A stretch of 64,000 nt of DNA from Lotus japonicus (Eukaryota; Streptophyta; Magnoliopsida; Fabales; Fabaceae), in contig NC_080042.1 in NCBI RefSeq assembly GCF_012489685.1, positions 26,293,158 through 26,357,157 on the forward strand, given 5' to 3'. A program made the position numbers and the translations under genes. Below the pieces are notes generated by a model that worked only from the letters and a program-made list of their open reading frames with translations, did not search any database and was not told the DNA's origin. How positions within the stretch are numbered: the stretch's first letter is position 1; each line of letters opens with the position of its first letter. Positions 1 to 10,304 of this stretch are shown one piece after another.

Positions 1-70
1 AAGTTATTTGTTTGAATCCATTTAAATTACTCAAAGCATTAATGTGTAAGCTTATCAATGTTTTGCAGCT

Positions 71-770
71 ATGACTTCTTTCTCTGCTGGGGTCACTGGT
101 GTGATTAAGTTCAATGGTCTTAACTATGCTGATTGGTCGGAACAGATTCAGTTTCAACTGGGTTATATGGATTTAGACCTAACAATAGTTACAGATGAAA
201 AGCCTGCAGCCATTACTGAGACCAGTACGGATGATGACAAGTCTTATTATGAGGCTTGGGTAAGGTCTAATAGGTTGTGTTTGAACTTAATGAGAATGAC
301 AATGACTGAAAATGTTAAGCCATCCATGCCCAAAACAGACAATGCAAGGGAATTTATGACAAAAGTTAAGGAGTTCTCACAATCAGACATAACTGACAAG
401 TCCATTGTGGGAACTCTAATGAGTGAGTTGATGACCAAAAGGTTTGATTGGTCTCAACCCATTCATGATCATGTGACTAGCATGGCAAATCTGGCAGCAA
501 AGCTGAAGTCCATGGGTATGGATGTAAGTGAGTATTTTCTCGTACAGTTTATCATCAACTCACTTCCTTCTGAGTTTGGCCAGTTCCAGGTGAACTACAA
601 CACCATTAAGGAAAAATGGAACTTTCAGGAAATTAAGGCCATGTTGATTCAGGAGGAAGGGAGATTAAAGAAAGAGAAAGACCACTCCATTCATCTCACG
701 ACTCATGATGGAGCTAGTAGCAGCAAGGCTAAACCAGGTAGAAAGGAACAGAAGAAGGACAAAGACTTAA
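71..770 (+). pseudogene. Copia-1 gag, N-terminal part
   Basis: The ORF encodes about 233 residues of a Ty1/copia Gag with the usual pattern: an N-terminal stretch around residues 15-25 with FNGLNYADW, a helical capsid-like middle, and a basic C-terminal tail rich in Lys. The ATG at 71 follows a short A/T-rich leader. Gag packages element RNA into virus-like particles in the cytoplasm. The frame runs without a stop to the T1 insertion and then terminates in the first LTR codons (stop at 773-775), so the ORF end is an artefact of the insertion. The continuation, starting with a CCHC zinc knuckle, is at 13692 in the same frame. Confidence 0.88.
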
Positions 771-1480
771 TGTGAGACCCAAGTTTTTAAGTTTGGAATA
801 AACCGAATAAAATTTCTTTTCACGATTAATTTGATGTAACGTGAAGGGAAAACCTGAACAAGGGTTAAATGGATGGAATGAATTTGTGAAGGAGAAAGTT
901 CAAGAAAAGCTAAGGATTGTATCAAAGTCGATAAAAGTTATAGCACGACTAATATTAGCATTAAACCTAGGACAAGAACCTTAGGAAAGAAAACTAAGTT
1001 CCACCCTTCGAACACTATAGGAATAATTCCGAAAATCTTCAAGAGGAATATAAGACTTTCTCTCATTCCTTTCCATAACAAGCGTTTCGATACGAAACCC
1101 TGGAATGTACGAACGTCAAATTCCAATACTCGGAGGTTTGCCCAAACCGAATCACTGATAGTTCAGAAACCCTAAAACCAACGGACGATGAAGACTTTTT
1201 CTATTCCGAGCTTCAAACGAAGATTCCACCCGCGTTCGCCTATTTATCTCGATATTTCTAATCTTTCTTCAGAACAAAGTTTTCTCATCCGACATCAACT
1301 GCAAAAAGTAGTTTTCGGGTAGAACCGATTTACACCGACTTCTGATCATTTGATTAAATTCCAAGAAACCTGTTTTGAGTTCTGGAATTCTGTCGCCAGA
1401 ACCTATCTTAGAATTCTCCGAGGATTACACAGGAGAAATCGGAATCGCGAAATTTTCATTTTTCCAAATTTCCCGAAACC

Positions 1481-1488
1481 TATAAATA
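1481..1488 (+). promoter_or_regulatory. T1 5' LTR TATA box
   Basis: TATAAATA lies 711 bp into the LTR, just after a stretch also found in the T3 and T4 LTRs. The TATA position in those LTRs is similar (692 and 717 bp from the LTR start). Transcription from here would make a long leader of more than 3.4 kb that includes the LTR ORF. Confidence 0.7.
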
Positions 1489-2290
1489 GCGGGAAAATGA
1501 AAAAAATCCAAAAACCCCACCCCATTTCTTCCCAAACCCGCGAGCTTCCATTGGAGAGGAGGAGGATTTTGATTTTCTCCGTTTCTTGCCCGTTTGCTGC
1601 ACAGATCGTTGCAAATCGAAGACCTTGAGGTAGGATTACCATATCTCTCTTCTGATCGTCGTTTCTATCGCTTTTTCCTATGTCTTTCTGTGCTCAAAGT
1701 TTTGAGCTTTTTGTAAAACTGTCCAAATAAGCTGATTTCAGTGTCTAAACATATTCTCTGCATGCTCCTGAGCGTGTTTAGCAGATTACATTTTGCCGAA
1801 TGTCGCCGAAATGCCGCCGGGATCAATTTTTGTTGGAAAAACCCATTTCTGGGCAAAGTTCCGTTCTTTACGTTAAAAATTCACGACTTAGCTTCGTGCT
1901 AGTAGGATTAGTCGTCATAAACGTCGTTGTTGACGTCCCCATCCAATTTGTTTTTCGAAAATCCAGTTTTGAAATTCTGAGCTGAAAATAATGATCAAAA
2001 TACTCCTGCGACAGTTTTTGATCCGAAAATTTTTCTGAGCTTAGAACCGTCTTAGTTACGACTAATGTTAACCTAGGAACCAAGTTTGATCGAAGAAAAA
2101 TCAACCCCCCTATTTATGAAAAGTGGCCGAGAGCTCCATCAAGGGGGGAGGGAATTTCGTTTTTTCGAAAACTTGTCTTAACGCGTAGTTTGTCGTACTT
2201 TGGAGTTAGTAATGTTACGTGTAACCCTAGTACGTATTGTTTGATGAGTTTCTGACTCATTGTGATTGATTTGTGTGAATTTGTCTTAAG

Positions 2291-2368
2291 GCTCATTTAA
2301 AGAACTTTGTGAAGTTCAAGAGGAGGATTGTGAAGGAAACCTTGAGAAACACCCTGGAGAACCTACAG
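2291..2368 (+). other. Predicted 78-nt leader exon in T1 5' LTR
   Basis: The block is preceded by a T-rich stretch ending in TTAAG and followed by ACAG|GTGAGGGC, a good plant splice donor. The same block occurs at 11108-11185. A colinear block of the same length, with a GTTAGGGC donor, is found in T3 (26073-26150 and 33324-33401). A 60-nt block with the same GTGAGGGC donor occurs in T2. Splicing is inferred from sequence only. Confidence 0.45.
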
Positions 2369-2533
2369 GTGAGGGCTTCTCACTGAATACTAGATAATGA
2401 ATTAGGTGTCGACGATTTCGACTTGATTTATTGTTTATGCACTTGATTGTGTTTGATTGGGAAAAACGTTTCTGAGGCTACGGCTGACAATTGATAATCT
2501 TTTATTGCTTGATTGTCATTGAGGTTGATTCAC

Positions 2534-2629
2534 ATGCTAAATGCTACCTGGTTAATTTAGGATGTGTGATATCTGCCCTATATGCTAAATGCTACCTGGT
2601 TAACCTAGGATGTGTGATATTTGCCCTAT
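2534..2629 (+). repeat. 48-bp tandem duplication, 5' LTR only
   Basis: Two units start ATGCTAAATGCTACC at 2534 and 2582. The 3' LTR has one unit at the same place (about 11351), which accounts for most of the length difference between the LTRs. It arose after insertion or was lost from the other LTR. Confidence 0.8.
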
Positions 2630-3049
2630 GTGCTAAGTGCCAAATGGTTATTCCTCAATGTGCTGTTATATGTGCCATGACTATTGGATTGTACTGTTTG
2701 AATATGCAAGTACACATATATCTGTTATTCGGCAGAGTGAGGATAACGGGCTGTTATGCCACCTTTTAATGTGAGATTTTGAGGAAGTTTGACGGGACGG
2801 ACCGAGGTTCGGACCCTTGATATTGTTTGATGGATCGAAACCTTCTCTGGGAATTATTTGGGATCATGGGATCTTTTGAAACTTATAAGACTTGAGATAA
2901 AACTAAATGGAAATTATTTTACGAGGAAAATCCATAAAACATTAAACAACCTCTAAACCTTTAATTAGTGATTACAAATTCAATTAAGAGCTTAAGACAT
3001 GAATATTAGTTTTTGGGAAAATGAAAAGTGTCGCCGAGTCCAAGTTTGG

Positions 3050-3300
3050 GGAAACTTGATGAGTTTCCAAGTATGTTTATACTCTTTGCTCGAGAAGCAG
3101 TTTTGTTGTTCGACTATCTAAAGGATAAGTCAGGAATTGATAAGTTTTGAGTACTTGGATGCTCTTTCGCTCGATGAGCTGATTTGTTGTTGGGCTATCT
3201 TGAGGATAAGCCGGAAACGGGTAGTTTCCTAGTACATTGGTACTTTTTGCTCGCTGAGCAGTTTTTGACCATCGGACGGAGATGAGTCGGATGATTCGAG
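3050..3300 (+). repeat. Hairpin array in T1 5' LTR
   Basis: Three degenerate units of about 75 bp each carry small stem-loops at matching places. Unit 1 has GGAAAC/GTTTCC (3050-3068), AGTAT/ATACT (3070-3083) and TGCT/AGCA (3087-3099). Unit 3 has GGAAAC/GTTTCC (3213-3229), AGTAC/GTACT (3231-3244) and TGCTC/GAGCA (3248-3260). Stem sequences differ between units while pairing is kept. The array recurs in the 3' LTR (about 11830-12065). Confidence 0.7.
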
Positions 3301-3982
3301 AAATCATCATGGGTTACTTTTGATAATTAATTGTCTTTTGTCGCAGAATTCGACATTTACCTTAGGGTATTCTTTTTAGAGACAATTAGTTATCTAGAAC
3401 ACGTGACGACGTGACGAGTGAGGTCGGAGACGTTGTTTGGCTAACCACTTGCATCCATGCACTCATTGAGGTTAATACACGGTGGGATTGCCGGACCTCG
3501 TTGGATTCCAAAAATGGTCATAAGACCCGGATTTCCATGTAAGAACACTACGGTGATTCTTGGTAGCAGACGGAAATGGCAGACCTACGGGTTTACTGCT
3601 GATCTGATTACACTTTGTTTGGTATAAGAGACACCCGAGCAGAAATGGTCCCACCATGGCTGGTGTTAGGGCTGACTCGTTGGTGCCCATCCCTCCGGAA
3701 TGCATCTTGTTCCTTTGCATATGCATTTCATGCACCATTCATGCTGATTTAGTTGCTGGATGTGTTTGTTACTTGCTATCGATGTTTGAGACATGTTAGT
3801 TGTTTGCAACTGTTATTTATTTATTTGACAGAATATACCATTTACAATGTTATTAATCATAATTAAGCCTATGTGGCTATTATTTAAGTTTTGCCTATTG
3901 GATGTACTATTATGTAATTCTTTGAGTTGACCCTTGCGCGTGCTACCTATGTATGGGGAGCTATGTATGCCCTTTTTGTTAG

Positions 3983-4433
3983 ATGTCCATGGCCGATTGG
4001 TTCGAGATGGTCGTCCCTTCGGGGGGGGACCAGGTTTGAGTTACTGGATACCGACACCCCGGGTCCGTGGGTGGTCGACCCCGCCACTCACCGAGCCATC
4101 TACACGGGGCGAATAATGGAGGACCACGTGGACCGAATTGGCAACCTGACGCAAGAGGTCTTGAGACGCCACACAGTTAGCTTTAACCTACCACCAGGCG
4201 TGCACTATGGCCTTGGAGTTGAGGTACCGCCACCATCACCTGAGGACGAGGAGGACCCTTCAGAGGAGTTGCCTGTAGGAGGGGCTTCATCTGAGTCTAG
4301 CTCACCCACAGTCGCGGCTGCTGCTGCCTTGGGATCGGGTACAGTGCCCGTAGTCTCCACTGTGAGGACCGATGCAGTCATCGACCTGATCGTCGCGGAT
4401 CCGGATTCAGACGACGATCACGGTGGTGCGTAG
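3983..4433 (+). pseudogene. LTR-encoded ORF, T1 5' LTR copy (frameshifted)
   Basis: This is the counterpart of the ORF at 12751-13200. The ATG (3983) directly follows TTTTTGTTAG, a splice-acceptor-like site. The copy has eight G residues at 4021-4028 where the 3' LTR has seven, so the first 13 codons are out of frame with the rest. The downstream frame is open to the stop at 4431-4433. It encodes the conserved WxVD...IYTG segment, an acidic Pro/Ser/Glu-rich middle and a C-terminus with a run of Asp residues. No known family was recognised. The shift looks like a homopolymer slip after insertion, since the other LTR is open. Confidence 0.6.
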
Positions 4434-4922
4434 TTGGGGGTGGTGTATAGTACTCCTTTTGTAGGGATTAGGGTAGGAGTAGCGTCGAGGCTCTGAACTT
4501 CAGTTTTTCTCATTTTGGGGCAGGGTAGGTCCCCGACCTTTAGCTTTTTGTGTGGTTCTCTTTACGGGAGTCACTGGGAGTTGGTCGGATCTAGGAGGTC
4601 TTCGGGCTGTTTTGGGCTGACCTACTTTCTTTTGGAGGACTGTATTCCGAATACTGACCTTATATTTTGTGTTATACATATTTGCCGTTAGGCACTACTT
4701 TCCCGTCACTGGAGGTTACTCGTGACGTGGCTGCTGTTTACTTTGGGGTGTGTATATATTGTACATTAGTCATGTTTATATTTTGTCGATGTTCCATTGG
4801 TTCGGCAAGTTCTTACTTATTTAAAACAATTATCGATCGAAAAAAAAAAATTCACGTTTTTCCGCTTTTAACTTTCTTTTTGGTTACTAAAGTGACGCCA
4901 CCGAAATCGGGGTGTTACATTG

Positions 4923-4934
4923 TGGTATCAGAGC
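4923..4934 (+). other. T1 primer-binding site (initiator Met tRNA)
   Basis: TGGTATCAGAGC, four bases inside the 5' LTR end, is complementary to the 3' end of plant initiator methionine tRNA. It primes minus-strand DNA synthesis. Confidence 0.95.
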
Positions 4935-5130
4935 TTGTCGAGTCTTTGGGGAGTCTTTGGGGAAAAGGTCTTATGTGCTTGGTTGTGTGACTCTGCAAAG
5001 AGTAAAAATTGATTGTCTGCAAGCGATTTTTCGCTTAGAATTGATGTAAGTTATTGCTTAATCATATTGTATAGTTATGCTAGATGTTATCTTATGATGA
5101 GTACTAACTGTTTGTTTGACTTAACAGAAC

Positions 5131-8100
5131 ATGGTGAACACTAACCAACTCGCGGAGATTATGGCCACTATGGCCCAAGTTGTGACGGCACAGGCTAATG
5201 AAAGTGCTCTGAGATGTGCGGCTGAGGAAGCACGTGAACATCATCAGCGTCAGAGAGAAGTGACTCTGGATCAGAATAAGGGTTTGAATGACTTTAGGAG
5301 ACAAGATCCTCCTAAGTTCACTGGTGGAACCGACCCTGATAAAGCGGATCTTTGGATCCAGGAGATCGAGAAGATTTTCGGTGTACTGCAGACTGCTGAA
5401 GGTGCCAAGGTGGGCATGGCTACTTATCTGCTGCTGGGAGATGCTGAGTAGTGGTGGAGAGGCGCCAGGGGAATCATGGAAGCCAACCATGAAGAGATTA
5501 ACTGGAATTCTTTCCGAGCTGCTTTTCTGGAGAAGTATTTTCCAACAAGTGCTCGGGATGAGCGAGAGGCACAGTTCCTGACACTTCGTCAAGGGAGTAT
5601 GTCTGTACCTGAATTCGCTGCAAAGCTGGAGTCCTTGGCTAAGCATTTCCAATTTTTCCACGATCATGTGGATGAACGCTACATGTGTAAGCGTTTTGTC
5701 AATGGATTGAGGCCGGATATTGAGGATTCTGTGAGGCCACTGGGAATCATGCGTTTTCAGTCGCTTGTTGAGAAAGCTATAGAAGTTGAGTTGATGAAGA
5801 ATAAGAGGGTGAATCGTGCTGGAGGTGGAGGACCGGTGAGATCAGGTTCTCAAAACTACCAAGGAAAAGGGAGATTTCAGAACAAGAAACCCTATCAACG
5901 TCCTACTGGAAGGGGGTTTACCTCAGGATCTTACAGACCTATGGCCGGTACTGCTGGAGGTTCTGGAGATCAAGCTGTGAACAGGGATGTAAATTGTTTC
6001 AAGTGCGGAAAGCTGGGACACTATGCTAATGCGTGCACAGACACGAGGCCTAAGTGCTTTAACTGTGGCAAGTTTGGACACAATGCCAGTCAGTGTAGGG
6101 CACCCAAGACTGAACCGTCTGTCAACACTGCTCGTGGAAAGCGCCCTGCCGCCAAAGCAAGAGTTTACACCATGGATGGTGAAGAGGCTGAGGGAGTTGA
6201 TGGTCTGATCAGAGGGAATTGCGAGATTGACGGTAATCTCCTAACTATACTTTTCGATTCCGGTGCAACGCATTCGTTTATTTCTAGGGAGTGCGCGACC
6301 AGACTGAAACTGCCTGTTACTGCTTTGAGCTTTGATCTTATAGTCACTACACCTGCTAAGACCCTACTTGCTAATGCTGCATGCATGTACTGTCCGGTGA
6401 CATATAGAGATAGAGTCTTTTATGCTAACCTAGTATGCATAACCCTCAAGAACTTAGATGTTATCCTAGGAATGGATTGGCTATCTCACTATCATTGTCT
6501 TTTGGACTGCAACCGAAAGAGAGTGGTTTTTCCTGACTCGGATCTTTTCGAGTATCTATCTGTTAACCATATTAGTGTTTCTTTGAACGAGGGATCTCAA
6601 GAGTACTCTCTACTGCTGAACCTAGATGGTAAAGGGAATCCGAATGTGGATGGTATTCCAATTGTGAGAGACTTCACTGATGTATTTCCTGATGATGTAC
6701 CTGGATTGCCGCCTGTACGCGACATCGAGTTTGCTATCGACATTGTACCAGGAACAGGGCCAATTTCGATTGCACCATATCGTATGGCACCTGCAGAGTT
6801 AGTGGAATTAAAGTCTCAGATCGAAGATCTTCTGTCGAAAGGATTTATTCGTCCAAGTGTTTCGCCTTGGGGAGCGCCAGTGTTATTGGTGAAGAAGAAG
6901 GATGGAAGGTCTAGATTGTGTGTCGATTACCGATAACTCAACAAAGCAACCGTCAAGAATAGGTATCCGTTGCCTAGAATTGATGATTTGATGGATCAAC
7001 TTCGAGGGGCTGCGGTGTTCTCAAAGATAGACCTGAAGTCGGGTTATCATCAAATTAGAATAAAGACGGAGGACATTCAGAAGACTGCATTCAGAACTCG
7101 CTATGGACACTATGAGTATTTGGTGATGCCATTTGGGGTGACCAATGCACCTGCTATCTTCATGGACTACATGAATAGGACATTCCATGAGTTCTTAGAT
7201 CGATTCGTTGTAGTGTTTATCGACGACATTCTGATTTACTCAAAGGATGCTAAGGACCATGAGGAGCACCTGCGCCAAGTTTTGCAAGTGCTGAGGGAGA
7301 AGAAGTTGTACGCTAACCCTTCTAAGTGTGAATTTTGGCTTGAAGAGGTTAAGTTCTTAGGTCATGTGATCTCTAAGGAAGGTATCGTTGTAGATCCAGC
7401 AAAGGTAGAAACAGTATTGGCTTGGGAACAGCCGAAGACTGTGACGGAAATCAGGAGTTTTGTTGGTTTGGCTGGATACTATCGTCGATTCATTGAGAAC
7501 TTTGCCAAGATTGTTGGACCTTTGACTCAACTTACGAGGAAGGATCAACCTTTTGCATGGACCGAAGCTTGTGAAACAAGTTTCCAGACGATGAAGGAAC
7601 GTTTGACGACGTCACCTGTACTAGTTTTGCCACAACCAGAGGAGTCGTACGAGGTTTACTGTGATGCTTCGCATCAAGGTTTGGGATGTGTGCTGATGCA
7701 ACATCGGAAGGTTGTAGCTTACGCTTCACGACAACTGAAGACTCACGAGAAGAATTATCCAATTCATGATTTAGAGCTAGCTGCCATTGTTTTCTCGTTG
7801 AAGATCTGGAGACATTACTTATATGGGTGCACTTTCACTATATTCAGTGATCATAAGAGTCTGAAATATTTGTTTGACCAGAAGGAGCTGAATATGAGAC
7901 AACGACGATGGATGGAATTCATCAAGGATTATGAATTTACCTTGCAATATCATCCTGGAAAGGCAAATGTTGTTGCTGATGCCTTGAGCAGGAAGATGCA
8001 CATCTCGTCAATGATGGTTAAGGAGCTGCAATTGCTGGAACAATTCCGAGATTTGAGTTTAGATGTGAGATCATCCGAGGGAAAACTGAAGTTCGGTATG

Positions 8101-9549
8101 ATCAGGATCGCAAATGGATTGATGGAAGAAATCCGAGACCAACAGTTACAAGATGAATTTCTACTCGGGAAGAGGAACTTGGTAATTCAGGGTAAGGACC
8201 CGGAATTCAAGGTAGGAAATGACAATATCCTGCGGTGCAAGGATAGAGTTTACGTACCTAACAACCCTGATTTGAGGAGATTGATTCTGGACGAAGGTCA
8301 CAAGAGTAAGTTGAGTATGCATCCTGGAATGAAAAAGATGTACCAAGACTTGAAGATGAATTTTTGGTGGCCAGGAATGAAGAGACAAGTGGCCGAGTAT
8401 GTAGCTGCGTGTTTGACATGTCAGAAAGAGAAAGTGGAACATCAGAAACCTTCGGGTATGTTGCAGAGTTTGGATGTACCAGAATGGAAATGGGACAGCA
8501 TATCGATGGATTTTGTCGTGGCTTTACCAAGAACTCAGAAAGGATATGACTCGATTTGGGTAATAGTGGATCGATTAACCAAGTCGGCCCATTTCATACC
8601 TGTGAGAACTACGTACAATGTGGAGAAATTGTCGGAGATTTACATAGCTGAGATCGTACGTCTTCATGGGGTACCAACTAGTATCGTTTCTGACCGAGAC
8701 CCAAAATTTACTTCACATTTTTGGGGAGCTCTTCAGGAGGCTTTGGGAACGAGGCTGAGATTAAGTTCTGCTTATCACCCACAGACTGATGGACAAACTG
8801 AGAGGACTATCCAATCATTGGAGGATTTGCTACGAGCTTGTGTGCTAGACAACAAAGGTAGTTGGGATAATCTATTGCCATTGATTGAGTTCACTTACAA
8901 CAACAGTTTTCATACGAGCATAGGTATGGCACCGTATGAAGCTTTGTATGGCCGCAAGTGTCGAACACCTTTGTGCTGGTACCAAGATGGGGAGAATTTG
9001 TTAGTTGGACCAGAACTTCTGCAACAGACAACAGAGAAGATCAAACAGATCAGAGAGAAAATGAAGACTTCTCAAAGTAGACAGAAGAGTTATGCCGATC
9101 AGAGGCGCAAAACTCTAGAATTTGATGAAGGAGATCACGTATTTTTGCGAGTTACACAGACTACTGGAGTCGGACGAGCGATTAAGTCGAAGAAACTTAC
9201 GCCAAAGTTTATTGGACCTTACCAGATTACTCGTCGGATAGGACCAGTTGCTTATCAAATTGCACTACCACCATTCTTATCAAACATTCACGATGTGTTT
9301 CATGTGTCACAACTGAGGAAGTATATTGCGGATCCGCCGCATGTCATCGAGCTTGATGACATCGAGTTGAAGGATGACTTGTCGTTCGAGACGCCGCCAA
9401 TTAGCATTGGTGACTCAAGGATAAAACAGCTGAGGGGGAAAGAGATTGTGCTGGTGAAAGTTATTTGGAACAAGGATACTGGTGATGCGACATGGGAACT
9501 GAAGGAAAAGATCAAGGAACAGTATCCGGAACTCTTTGCTGAACCTTAA
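5131..9549 (+). pseudogene. T1 gag-pol polyprotein with two in-frame stops
   Basis: One frame of 1473 codons, broken by TAG at 5449-5451 and TAA at 6934-6936. Both stops fall in conserved positions: the first replaces a Tyr before WW in Gag, the second a Gln in the RT motif after DYR, as shown by T2. Residue positions: Gag 1 to about 285; two CCHC knuckles at about 289-302 and 309-322; protease DSGA at 376-379; RT with IDD at about 697-699; RNase H with catalytic Asp near 845; integrase zinc-binding His near 1057 and first catalytic Asp near 1127; chromodomain-like end at about 1435-1472 with W-ELKEKI. Start chosen at ATG 5131, matching the T2 and T3 Gag starts. Length is normal for Tekay. 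It would encode the particle, protease and integration enzymes if the two stops were absent. Confidence 0.93.
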
Positions 9550-9586
9550 GTTTCGAGGACGAAACTTTCTTTTTGGAGGGTAGTAA
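9548..9586 (+). other. T1 3' hairpin and polypurine tract
   Basis: A perfect 8-bp stem (AAGTTTCG/CGAAACTT, 9548-9567) overlaps the pol stop and is followed by the purine-rich GGAGGG before the 3' LTR. The same hairpin sits at this place in T2 and T3. The purine tract primes plus-strand synthesis. Confidence 0.8.
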
Positions 9587-10296
9587 TGTGAGACCCAAGT
9601 TTTTAAGTTTGGAATAAACCGAATAAAATTTCTTTTCACGATTAATTTGATGTAACGTGAAGGGAAAACCTGAACAAGGGTTAAATGGATGGAATGAATT
9701 TGTGAAGGAGAAAGTTCAAGAAAAGCTAAGGATTGTATCAAAGTCGATAAAAGTTATAGCACGACTAATATTAGCATTAAACCTAGGACAAGAACCTTAG
9801 GAAAGAAAACTAAGTTCCACCCTTGGAACACTATAGGAATAATTCCGAAAATCTTCAAGAGGAATATAAGACTTTCTCTCATTCCTTTCCATAACAAGCG
9901 TTTCGATACGAAACCCTGGAATGTACGAACGTCAAATTCCAATACTCGGAGGTTTGCCCAAACCGAATCACTGATAGTTCAGAAACCCTAAAACCAACGG
10001 ACGATGAAGACTTTTTCTATTCCGAGCTTCAAACGAAGATTCCACCCACGTTCGCCTATTTATCTCGATATTTCTAATCTTTCTTCAGAACAAAGTTTTC
10101 TCATCCGACATCAACTGCAAAAAGTAGTTTTCGGGTAGAACCGATTTACACCGACTTCTGATCATTTGATTAAATTCCAAGAAACCTGTTTTGAGTTCTG
10201 GAATTCTATCGCCAAAACCTATCTTAGAATTCTCCGAGGATTACACAGGAGAAATCGGAATCGCGAAATTTTCATTTTTCCAAATTTCCCGAAACC

Positions 10297-10304
10297 TATA
10301 AATA
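10297..10304 (+). promoter_or_regulatory. T1 3' LTR TATA box
   Basis: TATAAATA at the same LTR offset as in the 5' copy. It could drive transcription outward across 12751-13200 and into Copia-1. Confidence 0.65.

Larger units (their letters stand above)
771..4919 (+). repeat. T1 5' LTR (4149 bp)
   Basis: It runs from TGTGAGACCC to GTTACA and is matched along its length by 9587-13686, with scattered substitutions and a net 49-bp length difference. From left to right it holds a TATA box (1481), a candidate splice donor (1629/1630), a predicted 78-nt leader exon (2291-2368), a 48-bp tandem duplication (2534-2629), a hairpin array (3050-3300) and an ORF (3983-4433). It is much longer than most plant LTRs. 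Confidence 0.95.

Noticed and set aside
1350..1628. Short ORFs around the T1 LTR TATA box (and copies at 10166-10458)
   Set aside because: They overlap the promoter on both strands and are shared only because the LTRs are copies; no coding signature.
4923..4934. tRNA gene fragment
   Set aside because: Only 12 bases complementary to the tRNA end, placed after an LTR: a primer-binding site.
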